Assembly: GCA_947652115.1 (NCBI GenBank)
Contig: OX393572.1
Span: 6,212,241-6,276,240, forward strand
From: Blastomussa wellsi
Taxonomy: Eukaryota; Cnidaria; Anthozoa; Scleractinia; Plerogyridae
DNA: 64,000 nt
Reading direction: 5' to 3'
The stretch's first letter is position 1. Every line of letters begins with the position of its first letter. The notes below the pieces were generated by a model. The model saw nothing but the letters and a program-made list of their open reading frames with translations, did not search any database and was not told the origin of the DNA. The position numbers and the translations under genes are program-made. Of the stretch, positions 13,320-25,400 are shown in pieces.

Positions 13320-13850
13320 TTGAAGTCGTGAGCGAACCTTTCGAGGTAAGGAGGCTTCGATCTCTTTGTAAAAAATTATGTTATATAACTTTTTTTATTT
13401 CTTAAATTATTTATTGTATTTTTGAAGTCGTGAGCGAACCTTTCGAGGTAAGGAGGCTTCGATCTGTTATATAATTATTTTTTTATTTCTTAATTATTTA
13501 TTGTAGTTTTGAAGTCGTGAGCGAACCTTTCGAGGTAAGGAGGCTTCGTTCTCTTTGTAAAAAAATATGTTATATAATTACTTTTTTTATTTCTTAATTA
13601 TTTATTTGTATTTTTGAAGTCGTGAGCGAACCTTTCGAGGTAAGGAGGCTTCGATCTCTTTGTAAAAAATTATGTTATATAATCGATTTTTTTTTATTTC
13701 TCAATTATTTATTTGTATTTTTGAAGTCGTGAGCGAACCTTTCGAGGTAAGGAGGCTTCGATCTTTTTTATAAAAAATGTGTTATATAATTAAATTGTTT
13801 ATTTATTTATTTGTATTTTTGAACTCGTGAGCGAACCTTTCGTGGTATTT
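13320..13850 (+). repeat. 3' UTR tandem array with donor-like motifs (gene 1)
   Basis: About six units of roughly 90-108 bp between the stop codon (13206-13208) and the poly(A) signal. Each has a conserved core gtcgtgagcgaacctttcg followed by aggtaaggaggcttcg, then an AT-rich spacer with ATTTATT runs. The core contains AG/gtaagg, a good match to a 5' splice site. The last unit is degenerate (cgtggtatttt). Confidence 0.8.
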
Positions 13851-13934
13851 TGAGGCTTTAATTTTAAGAAAGGACATTTGTAATGTTTTGAGAATTTTAT
13901 CTTTGACTACTGATTTATAGTATTTATGTTTATG

Positions 13935-13940
13935 AATAAA
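13935..13940 (+). terminator. Poly(A) signal, gene 1
   Basis: AATAAA followed about 35-45 bases later by a GT-rich stretch (gtgggtgtgtgaatg), a typical cleavage/polyadenylation context. It implies a 3' UTR of about 750 nt. Confidence 0.7.
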
Positions 13941-15840
13941 GATTATTTTAAACAAAGTGTTCTTGCGTGATTTCAGTGGGTGTGTGAATGTCGAAAAACA
14001 AAATCCGAGAGGGCAAATCTGAAAAATCCTTAGGTATAGGGGCTTAACTTGTCCTTATTCAAATGACCGAACCAAACCAAATCCCGGGGTTTTTCATTTT
14101 ACCAGGAAGGGAAATGTTTTTCCGGGGAGAAATTAAAATAAATTATTTTACAGAAAAACGGTGCCCTAGTTTATGGCTCTACAACGTGCGAGCCATGTCT
14201 AGAAAAAAAAAATAGAAATTTTGTTTTACTTTTGATTAAAATAATATTTCATTCTTAGGCAAAGAGATGAAATTCAATTTTTCTAGCATTCTCAAAAGAA
14301 TACCATAATAATTTATATTCTCTGGTTATACAGTGAAGCAATTCAGTGCAGCTCAGTGACAATGGGAAAAAGCGAATTTCACTGAGCGTCTTGAAACATC
14401 TGGAACCTATAGCTAAGAGAGGGACACATCAAAAGAAAAAAAAGACTGGTTTTCCCTGACTCTTGTAAAAGTAACTTATTTCAGGAACGAAAACAGACGA
14501 AAAGAAAAAAGCTGAAGTTTTCTACGGTTGTTATTAGCGTCTTCTTAAACATCATTTAACAGTCTGTAGATCTAATTCAATGAGAAAAAGTTAACTTGTA
14601 CTTCCTGTCGAAGCTTTGGTATACCTGTTTAATACCGGTATTCGAGATCTTCGACAGGAAATACAGGTACTTCAATTCATTTTAGTATCTTATTCAAAGA
14701 CTTACGTAAAGACTTTTTAGGCACCGCTAACTCACACTAGGCAATGCAGTCATATATGTGGAGTTGTTGAGGAAAAGGAGAGAAAAAGTAGATGTGGCCT
14801 AATGTTTTAACAGCGCGATGGACTCGGAATAGTGCTCATTTTTCAGTTAGACGCGTGATTATCAAAGCGCGGTAAAAATCGCACTGCTTTAGCTTTGCAA
14901 AAGATGGGTGCTTTTGATTTGTATGCAAACACCGGTTGTACGGCCGGTTTCTACGAATGATAGGAAATTTCCAGGGCCGTACCTGAGAATTTTTATCCGC
15001 GGGGACAATTTTTTGTCTGCTGTTGTAAACTCCGCACACCTTCACTTCCCACAAGAAATAGCCCAGCAAAATCAAACATTATGTTAGAAAAAAAACCAAA
15101 ACATTTAGTCTTCCTGGCCCTCTCTTCCGCCCGCTATGTAAGGCCTTGATATCTTTTTCATGCGACACCAGCGGCCTGTTCGTTCACAGAGCAAGGTCGA
15201 CAACTAAATCAAAGAACGCTAAGATTTACCCGTTGAATTAATTCAAATTAATCCATAATACCTGTCGAGTGTAGAAAGAGGGCGTTTCTTCTCAATCAGC
15301 GAGACTTTTTTCTCTTTAACTTTCTCCAAGGCTTCTTAAGGACGGAAAATAAATTAGAAAACTTTTACCTTCGATCGCCATGTTTTTTGGTGAGCAGGCT
15401 CTGAAGGTGGTTATCGAGGTGGAATTTTTAAAAGGAACAGCTTCTTTTTCGTCCCGTACGTGATGAAAAAATTGAACTGTTCCATTTGTTGAAAAATTCT
15501 CATAGAAAATTCCATGTAAATGGGAAGCGTTCGATATTCACCGGATTAATCACTTTCTTTCTTCCAAGATGGCATGGTAACTAATCCTGTAGTATGACTG
15601 GTTCTTTGCTGTGCGGAGTTTCCTGTCTGCCTATCATCCTATCTGCGAACTCACAAAGACCCGCTTGCTAAAGATTTGATAACGCTATCCACCGCCGGAA
15701 TAAATCGCTTTTTTCAACAAGATGGCACGGTAATGAATGCTGCAATCTGATTGGTTCTCTGTGTTGTCCCTGATTTTTATGTCTACCGACGTTGAAGGTA
15801 ACGGTGACGTGTGATACCAGCATCTCTAGAAAGAGATCCG
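13941..15840. other. Intergenic, genes 1-2, proximal part
   Basis: No gene supported. Contains an imperfect inverted repeat at 14608-14665 (cttcctgtcgaag against cttcgacagg). The segment at about 14600-14880 is related to 17800-18060, just before gene 2 exon 2: both have caggaaatacaggtactt, caccgctaactcacac or its like, then cagttagacgcg and caaagcgcg. Short frames here are not kept between the three copies (31883-33670, 53604-55345). Confidence 0.6.
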
Positions 15841-17055
15841 ACAACAAGAACTACTGACTAAGTCTTACAAATTTTCAAGTATTCGAACACATGCCGCCCA
15901 AGCTCTCGATGCGATTTTTGTTTTGGAAATGTTGTACTACAACGCAGGAGAGGTTCCAGGATTTTTCGTAGGAGGGGGTGACCTAAGTAGAATACCAGTT
16001 ATATTGATAAGTCGGAGGTTATCTCAGGAGAGGAGGGGGGTGCGCTACCCTGCACCCTCCCCTTGATCCGCCCCTACAACGGTTTAATTTGAATTTATAA
16101 AGACTTGAATGGGAAAATGGACTCAAAAAATCAATAAACCAATAAAATAAGACAAAATCAAATCAAATTACAAATGTACCTAAAAATAAAATCAACTTAT
16201 CTCAGTAATGCGTTGTTGTTTTATCGTGTTATTATCTGATCTATTCTCGCTTCTGAACCCGATCCGAGGCCTTTAGCTTTTAGGTGAGTCATGGCTATTT
16301 TTGGTGGAAGGGCCACAGCCCCTCTAATTTCGAAGGAGAGCAAGTTGTAAGTTTGTGGTGCAACTGGTCATATTACTTAAGCTAAAAATTCGGTTAATGG
16401 TCATTTGCAACTATGTGTCAACTGACAAGGACATAAACATTAGATCTTAGTGTATGCTAAAAGATAAGTTTCGGGGCGAACTGCTTTCGTTTTGAGGAGG
16501 CCGTCATTAAAGCGGCAAAGACGTAGGGAGATTGGTGAGGAGTCGAGTAGACCTCGCGGGCTTCGCCCGCGATAGCTGCATGAGTAGCACACCCCCGCAA
16601 ATATCCCGCCGGCTACGCAGGCTAGCAAAAAGATGACGAGACCTTTCCTACTCGAAAATTTCAATCAGAAATATATATTTTTTTGAAAATTAGGTTTTTA
16701 TTATTATTTCAATTTCCTAGCTCACTTTTCTAATGTTTCATTCCAAAAGATGAAACATTTGGCACAGTTCGGATCTCAGTACCAGTCCCGAGGAACTGGT
16801 GAAGAAAAAAAGAGAGAGAGTCTGGGTTCAAAGAAAGGTACTGTAACGCCAAATCTTGGCGCGCGCTTATTGCTCGCGCACACCCGCGCGGGCGAACATG
16901 GTAAGAATTTGAAAGTTATGGCGTCATTTGTCTCAGCGATTGCATTTTAATAACGAAGTACTCTTTACAATTTTCGGAATCATTTAGAAATTCGAAAGTC
17001 AGACTTGTTAGAAAGAATGGAAGAACCTAAAGAGAAATCGTGGAAAAAATAAATG
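15841..17055. other. Intergenic, genes 1-2, distal part upstream of promoter
   Basis: Contains a CpG-rich hairpin (gcgggcttcgcccgc, about 16557-16571) and a second GC-rich stretch (about 16857-16898, with gcgcgcg and cccgcgcggg). No conserved reading frame: the gene 3 copy (35800-36850) differs by frame-changing indels. The gene 4 copy (55346-56560) appears identical. Confidence 0.6.
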
Positions 17056-17090
17056 TGACGCAAAAACATGACGTCATTAACTAACGTCAC
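17056..17090 (+). promoter_or_regulatory. CRE-like cluster upstream of gene 2
   Basis: A perfect TGACGTCA palindrome (17069-17076) is flanked by half-sites TGACGCAA (17056-17063) and AACGTCAC (17083-17090), about 90-120 bp before the start codon at 17179. An inverted CCAAT (ATTGG, 17167-17171) also precedes the ATG. CREB/ATF or AP-1 type bZIP factors bind such sites in animals. No TATA box was recognised and the transcription start is unknown. Confidence 0.55.
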
Positions 17091-17178
17091 AAAGGTAAAT
17101 GAAGTACTTGGTCGCATCAGATTGCAGCTAGCAGAATACACTGCAGTTCATTTGCGAAAATTACTGATTGGTAAAAGC

Positions 17179-20100
17179 ATGGCTCAAGCTAAACCGTCAG
17201 CAAGTAAGTTAGCAATTTGACCACCACATTTATAATAACCCTGACTCAAAATTCGGAAATTTAAAGTGCTCTACTTTATTATATCTTAGCGTAGTTTTCC
17301 ACGGTGGTTTTAAGCATCTTAAAAATATACATGAAAAAATTGCTCGATTCTGATTGGTTGGCAGCAGTGCAGTTCAAGTGTAACACCAGTGCAAAACGTG
17401 TAACACCGGTGTAAATTACACATCGAAATTCTGGATTATAATTGCAATTGTTTTTAACGAGTCGCTTTCAGTTCGAAGCATTATCAGCTGATCTTCAACA
17501 GAAAATCGGCAAATCCGCGTCAAATGCGCGTTTCCTGTATGTAATACAAAGATCTTCCGGCACTCCCTTCAGGCGTTTTTTTTCATTTTGATATTATTAT
17601 TATAAATAATGTAATCATACGGTTTTTCGCGTGAAATTTCAGATTTTTGAAAAACTCACTCGTACAAATTAATTACAAAATGAACTCAAACCCGTATAGT
17701 TACCTATACACAGATGCATACATAAGTAAAACATACATACATAATTAAAACCTTGTAGAACTAAAACAATGATAACAAGTTAACTTTGAATACGTTCCAC
17801 ATTAATAGGTATACCAAAGCTGCGCCAGGAAATACAGGTACTTTGTTTTGGCATCCTACCTTTATAGACACTTTTCAAAGGCGCCGCAAACTCACACCAA
17901 GCTAAATAAATACATATATCTAGAGGTGCTGGAGAAAAGGAGAGAACAGGCAGCAGTGGCGTAATTTTTTAACAGCAAAGCTAGACTCCGAATAGTGCTG
18001 AGCATTGCGCATATTTCAGTTAGACGCGAGATTAACAAAGCGCGTTAAAAACATTTTTACTGGTGGAACTCTCCCATTACTATTATTGATCTTTTTTTTC
18101 CTTTTAGTCGTTACAGTCAGTTATCAAGAGAAAAGACGCTCACATTGGCAATGTCGTGAGATACGCAGAGTAAGTGATTATCAATATTGGAGTGAGAAGT
18201 TAAATCATTTGCCCAATCAATGACATGTATAAACACGTTACAAACTGATCTCGAAAAAGTAAATAAACCATGTGATGTAACCGACATATCTTTACTGAGG
18301 GGGTGAGATGGTGTGACTAATTAGAAGGCCGGATGGCTTATTAGATATGGGAGGAGAGGGAGGGTGGCGCTTATTAGAGGGGGTGGCTTCTTTGAGGGGG
18401 ATGGCTTATTAGAGGGAGGTGGCTTATTAGAGGGATGTGGTTTATTAGAGAGGGTGGCATATTAGAAGGAACAAACACAAAACTGCAAAGCTGATACTAC
18501 GTAAAAAATGAACTTTGCGAAACATTTTAAACATGACAGAAACCGATAATGCAGGGTTGTAACCGTGAACAGCTGTTTCGTCCTAACTGGGGCTCGTCAG
18601 TACGGTGGACAGATTTTAAATGGAACCAACACCAACGCCAGCCCAAACAAAACGATCCGTTCACTTTATCAAGTTTCGTACTTTACACTTACTTGTCCTC
18701 CAAATCACGCGTTGTCACATCACGTGTCCCGGGAAGCAAAAATACAAAGTGTCACGTTGAAGTAAAATGTAGATGGCCAAACCATCTGAACATGAGAACG
18801 CATGGGCAAAACCATGCTTGAAGAGACAGCATATTGGATCTGAAAAGATCTACGGTCCCAAGTACCAAACTTAGTTTCAGAGAATTAAATCAGTTCTAAC
18901 GAAGGGACCATAGGCTTACACACTAAAGAAAGTTTTCAGTTCTATTGTTTCACACATGTTTGTCAAACAAGGACACTAACAGGAGCATTGAAGATCTTAT
19001 TAAAAAATAACTAAGAATTACCATTAATTATTATTGGCAATTGTTTTTCATATATATTTTCCTTTTTTGTATTTTACAGTGAAAAGCGAAAGAAGGACCG
19101 TCAGAATATAGAAGATTTAAGAGCAGAATTAGCCAACCAAGCAAAAGTAAGGCAAAGATATCGATCTCAAAGCTTAACAGAAAAATCGCGAAATAATCTA
19201 GCGCATACCGCAAAATCACAAGTCATTATCGCTCCCTCGGGTAATCCCATATTTGAGCTACACAGGGACGTATCGCTGGATAATGGGTATGGTTTTTGAC
19301 CCTTCAGAGCTAAACAGGGCGTACACTTCAAGAGAGTGTTTGCTAGAAAGGGTAAAGATTCGTCCTTGCTATTTAGGGTACAGCCTGCGGACTGAAAAAT
19401 AGCGCCCCTCCGAGACGGGAGCCTGTTCGCAGGATTGAGCGGTTATGGCTTCAAGACCTTCGTTGAGTTTTGAGCATATCCGAAATCACAAACGTTGATC
19501 GGTATTTATTTCGCCAGTCATCAGTCAACGTTAGGTCATTTTTGGGACTGCATATTAGCGCTTTATTATCCAACAATTTGTTACGTTACCCATATATGGT
19601 CATGGAATGACTGTTTTCTGTCATCTGCACTCGACAGAAATCCTGCGATATATGATATATAGTCTCAGACAGTAAGTTAGGAAGTCAGTTAGTCAGTCAG
19701 CGTTTCAGTTACTATAATAGTCAATCTGGCAATCAATCGATTAAGCAAGCAAATTCGCGAGCGAGCGGACAATTAGCTAGCCCGCACTCAGCTATTTGGA
19801 AGAAATTGATTCTATATATAACATTGTTAATGTACGAGAAAGTAAGAAGATTCTAAGGCTGGGACTGTGACGGAAAACGTTTTCAACTCGAAAGGATTTA
19901 TTACCGGATACTTTTCGGTTTTTAAAAGCATTCAAGTAACGTCTGTAGCTGTAAAACCCCTTGTGACTTCTTTGCAATAAGTTGTTTTATAGTTATTAAG
20001 GTGTTATCGTTTGCCTGACGATGTAGTCACTTGTGATGTGGACCGCGACGTTTCGGCTGCGTACTGCTAGCCTTCATCAGGCGATAAGGTCGACTGGCTA

Positions 20101-22442
20101 CGTGTAGCTTTATAATGCATGGGTCTCCTCTGTGATTGGTTGCTTTTCAACAGCTGTGATTGGTGTGTTTCGATCCTTGCTGATCCTAGACCAGTTAATT
20201 GTTCGCTCGGCGGCTCGCCGTTGTGCAGTTCTCTCGTTCTCGACTTTTCCGCAGTTGTTTTATGTGCTCTTTTCATCTTAAAATTAAATCCAGCTTTAGA
20301 ATCTTTATTACTTTCACGAACATTCTCATGAGAGAACACAGCTATCAAAGACATGTGCTAATAAAGTTTAATTTTATACAATTACGCAGATGGTAGAGGA
20401 GATTGGAAACCTAAAGAGGTAAATTATGATCATTTACAAAACTAATTTACTGCAGACGATATATGATTACAAATAAGAACTGTTATTTTAAAGGTGACAT
20501 GAATGTTTCCTAGGCCTCAGAGAGATAACGAGCGACGTCACTCAGTCAGAGCAATTGGCGATATCCTTTTTGGTTGTTTATCGATTGTTGCGACACGTTA
20601 TTGGTAACGGAGAAAGATAACAGGAAAACGGTTTCCCAACACCGACCGAACAAACTTGTTTCAGTGTATGACCAAATTAAACGTATGCGTCAATGAATAT
20701 CTTTGCGAAATTGTGTTTGTCGAATCCAGGAATGTATTAACCAACATCATATGGAAAAGGAAAAACCTCATTGGTATCTTCTTTCAACACACATTTTCGC
20801 ACGCTACTAAAAAATATAAACATGTGGAGAAAGTAAATGGTAATGACGTTTTTCCTTTTAAATATGATGTTAAATGAATATTATAATGATGAAAACATAG
20901 AATGAATAAACGATGGAGAAAATGAAGAAAGGGGCGATCAGTCATTCACCTAGACAGTCAGTCAGTTTCTGAGTTAGTCAATCAGTCAATCAGTGACCCC
21001 GTCCATCAGTCAGTCAGTCAGTCAGACATTTACTAACCGCAATGATGCCGTCATAGACAGACAGACAGTCAGTCTGACACTAAGTAGGTCAAATTGTAAG
21101 TGAAAGAGTAAATCGGTTTCTTTACTTCCTACATTTTAGAGAAGTGGAATATTTAAAGAGAGAAAGGAAAGAAAAGGAAGAGGCAGTAAGTGATACATAA
21201 TTTACAGAATTTTCCGCTCGTGATTAAAGGTGTATATATTCTTATTACGTGTACTTTAATTTCCTTAAAAGCATTTTTTATTTTTGCAATCTCAAATCTA
21301 ATCTTGGAATCTTATTACTCTTCACTTACATTAGTTTTTGGGAAAAAGAAGCGTGTTTTTTTTCAAAAATAGCTATCGAAATAAATTGTGCTAATGAAAA
21401 ACTTATCTTCGTTTTATGCAGATGGCGAATGAAAGTCGTGACCTCAAGAGGTAACTGAAATTACGATCATTGATAGCATGATTACTGTGTATGAATTTAC
21501 TCCAGACAATTACTGATTACAAACAAAAACAATTATTTCAAATAGGACTGAATTGTTACCGTCAGCATTTCCGCCTCAATAATTGGCGATGTCATTTTTG
21601 AATGTTATCGACTGACGCAACTTCGTTTGAGTCTATCAGTCAGTCAGATGGTCAGTCAGTCGGTCGGTAGGTCGGTCGGTCAGTCAGTCAGTCAGTCAGT
21701 CAGTCGGTCAGACCAGTCAACCAATCAGTGAATCAGTCAGTTAGTCAGTCAGTCAGTCAGTCAGTCAATCAGTCAGTTGGTCAGTCAGTCTGTCAGTCAG
21801 TTAATCAGTCAGTTAGTCAGTCAGTCAGTCAGTCAGTCAGTCATTCAGTTGGTCAGTCAGTCAGTTAGTCAGTCAGTCAGTCAATCAGTCAGTTGGTCAG
21901 TCAATCAGTCAGCTAGTCAGGCACCGGGCAGTTAGATGGGTCGAGCGACAATCAGTCAGTCTGACACTAAGTTATTCAAATAGTATTTCAAAGAAGAAAC
22001 CAGTCTTTTTATCAATTAATCAATCAGCTAAGCTGCTTTTGTTATTTTTGCTTCCTAAATTTCAGAAAAGTAGAAGAATTAAAGAAAGAAGGGAAAGAAA
22101 AAGAAGAGGCAGCAGTAAGTGATTGATAATTTTCAGAATTTGCCGCTGGTGATTAAACATGTATTAGTCTCGTTACGTGTACTTTCCTGAAAAGTCTTTT
22201 GTAATCTCAAATCCAATCCTGGAATCTTATTACCTTCATGTACATTATTTTGTCAGAAAAAGAAATGCGTTTCTTCTAAATAGCTATCAAAATAAAATGT
22301 ACTAATGAGATACTGTTTTTAACATTCTCATTTTATGCAGATGGCGGATCAAAACCGTGACCTCAAGAGGTAAACTATGATGTTTAATAATATAATTTGG
22401 TTTTATCAACTGGGTTGATAAAACCAAATTATATTGTTATAC

Positions 22443-22487
<45 letters not shown>

Positions 22488-25400
22488 CTATTCATATGAT
22501 GTTTAATAACACGATTTTACCGCAGAAAATATGGCTGATTACAAACAAGTCAGAACAATTATTTTAAATAACAGTGAATGATTACCTTCAGCACTTACGC
22601 CCGGCCTTAATCATTGGCGATTTCCTTTTTGGCTGTTTATCGCGCAATTGAGGCATTACGTTAGCATTAACGTGAAAAGATAACAAGGCCACTATTTCTC
22701 AACACCGGCCGTACAAACTTTTTTCAGTATACGACCTAACGGGTGAATAATTGAATATTATAATTAATGTACATATGGAATAAATGAACGATGGAGGAAA
22801 TCAATAAAGGGGCGATAAGTCATTCAGTTAGTCAGTCGGTCAGTCAGTTAGTCTTTCTGTCAGTCAGTCAGGCAGTCAGTCTGTCTGTCTGTCACTCAGT
22901 CAGCCAGTCAGTCACTAGTTTTTCAGCAGTCAGCCAGGCAGTCAATCAACCAGTCAGTCATCAGATCTTTCAGCCACTCAGTCAGTCAGTCAATCAGTCC
23001 GTATTTCTGTCTGTCAGTCGGTAAGTCGGTCAGCCACTAGCCGGTTAGACAGACAATCGGCTAAGCTGCTTTTTGAATTTTGACTTTCTAAATTTCAGGG
23101 AAGTAGAAGAGCTGAAGAAAGAACGGAAAGAAAAAGAAGAGGCAGTAAGTGATACATAATTTACAGAATTTGCCGCTCGTGATTAAACATGTTTTACTCT
23201 TGTTACGTATACTTTCCTCAAAAAACTTTTTCATTTTTTTAATCTCAAATCCAATCTTGGAATCTTATTTATAACCTTCCCGTACATTATTTTGTCGGAA
23301 AAAGAAATGTATTTCTTAAATTGCGCTAATAAAATACTATTTTTTAATATTCTCCTTTTATGCAGATGGCGGATCAAAATCGTGACCTCAAGAGGTAAAC
23401 TATGATCTGTATTAACGCGATCTTACTGCAAAATATGCTGCTTATTTTAGATAAGAATGGATGGTTACCTTCAGTACTTCCTCTTTAATCATTGGCGATT
23501 TCCTTTTTGGATGTTTATCGCGCAATTGAGGCGATACGTTAGCACTAATGTGAAAAGATAACGTAGCCACTATTTTCCAACATCGACCGAACAAACTTGT
23601 TTTAGTATATGACCTCCCGGATGAATAAATGAATATTATTAGTCAGTCAGGCAGTCAGTCAGTCGATCTGCCTGTCGGTCAGCCGGTCAGTCCGTCATTC
23701 GGTCAGTCAGTATTAAAGTTAGTAAACCAGTCAGTTTGCTAGTCATTCAGTTTTTCAGACAGTCAGCCAGTCTGTCTGTCTGTCAGTCAGTCAATTAGTC
23801 TGTCTGTCTGTCAGTCATTAAGTCAGCCACTAGCCGGTCAGACAGGCACACAGACAGTCAGTCTGACACTGAGTTGGACAGATCTGAGTAAGTAAAGGAA
23901 GAGATGAGTCTTTTCATCATTTTATCAGCTAAGCTGGTTTTGAATTTTTACTTTCTAAATTTCAGGAAAATAGAAGAGTTGAAGAAAGAAGGGAAAGAAA
24001 AAGAAGAGGCAGTAAGTGATACATAATTCACAGAATTTGCTGCTCCTGATTAAACATGTATTACTGTTGTTACGTATTCTGTCCTGAAAACATTTTTCAT
24101 TTTTGCAATCTCAAATCCAATCTTGGCATCTTATTACCTTTACAGACATTAATATTTTGTGGGAAAAAGAAATGTGAATCTTCCAAATAGTTATCGAAAT
24201 AAAATGTGCTAATGAAATACTATTTTTAATAATATTGTCGTTTTATGCAGATGTTGGATGAAAATCTTGACCTCCAGAGGTAAATTTCGATCATTGTTAT
24301 AGTCAATTTGCTGCAGGCAATAACTGAGTACAAACAAGAGCAATTATTTTAAACACGACTGAATGGTTACCTTCAGCATTTCCGCCTTAATCATTGGCGA
24401 TTTCCTTTTTAACTGTTTATCGATTGAGGCGACACGGAATCATTAACGTAAGAAGACAACAAGGCCACTATTGCCCAACACCGACCAAACAAACTTGTTT
24501 CAGTATACGACGTAACCGATGAACAAATATTATAATAAATGTTTAAATGGAATAAAGTAACGATGGAGCAAATAAACAAAGCGGCTATCAGCCATTCATT
24601 TAGTCAGTCAGTCAGTCAGTCAATCAGTCAGTTGGTCACTCAGCCAGTCAGTCAGTCAATTAATCAGTTAGTCAGTCATTCAGTCATTCAGTCAGTCAAT
24701 CAGTCAGTTGGTCAGTCAGTCAGTCTGTCGGTCAGTCAGTCAGTCAATGAGTCAGTTTGTCAGTCAGGCAGTCAGTCAGGCAGTCATTCAGTTAATCAGT
24801 CAGTTAGTCAGTTAGTCAGTTAGTTAGTCAGTCAGTCAGTTAGTCCGTCAGTTGGTTAGTCAGTCAGTTAGTCAGTCAGTCAGTCAATTAGTCAGTTGGT
24901 CAGTCAATCAGTCAGCCACCGGGCAGTTAGATGGGTCGAGCGACAATCAGTCAGTCTGACACTAAGTTATTCAAATAGTATTTCAAGGAAGAAACCAGTC
25001 TTTTTATCAATTAATCAATCAGCTAAGCTGCTTTTGTTATTTTTGCTTCCTAAATTTCAGAAAAGTAGAAGAATTAAAGAAAGAAGGGAAAGAAAAAGAA
25101 GAGGCAGCAGTAAGTGATTGATAATTTTCAGAATTTGCCGCTGGCGATTAAACATGTATTACTCTCGTTACGTGTACTTTCCTGAAAAGTCTTTTGTAAT
25201 CTCAAATCCAATCCTGGAATCTTATTACCTTCATGTACATTATTTTGTCAGAAAAAGAAATGCGTTTCTTCTAAATAGCTATCAAAATAAAATGTACTAA
25301 TGAGATACTGTTTTTAACATTCTCATTTTATGCAGATGGCGGATCAAAACCGTGACCTCAAGAGGTAAACTATGATGTTTAATAACACGATTTTACCGCA

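Noticed and set aside
16440..16664. Minus-strand frame with a hydrophobic N-terminus (also 55945-56169)
   Set aside because: The two copies are identical only because the whole tract is; the gene 3 counterpart has no such frame.
16750..16950. Possible coding exon starting MKHLAQFGSQYQ (also 36545, 56255)
   Set aside because: The gene 3 copy has a 2 base indel in the A/G-rich part and a different end, so the frame is not conserved.
20656..20877. 73-residue frame in intron 4 of gene 2 (also 60423-60644)
   Set aside because: The gene 3 counterpart near 43350-43570 has altered ends and many non-silent changes; it lies within a normal intron.
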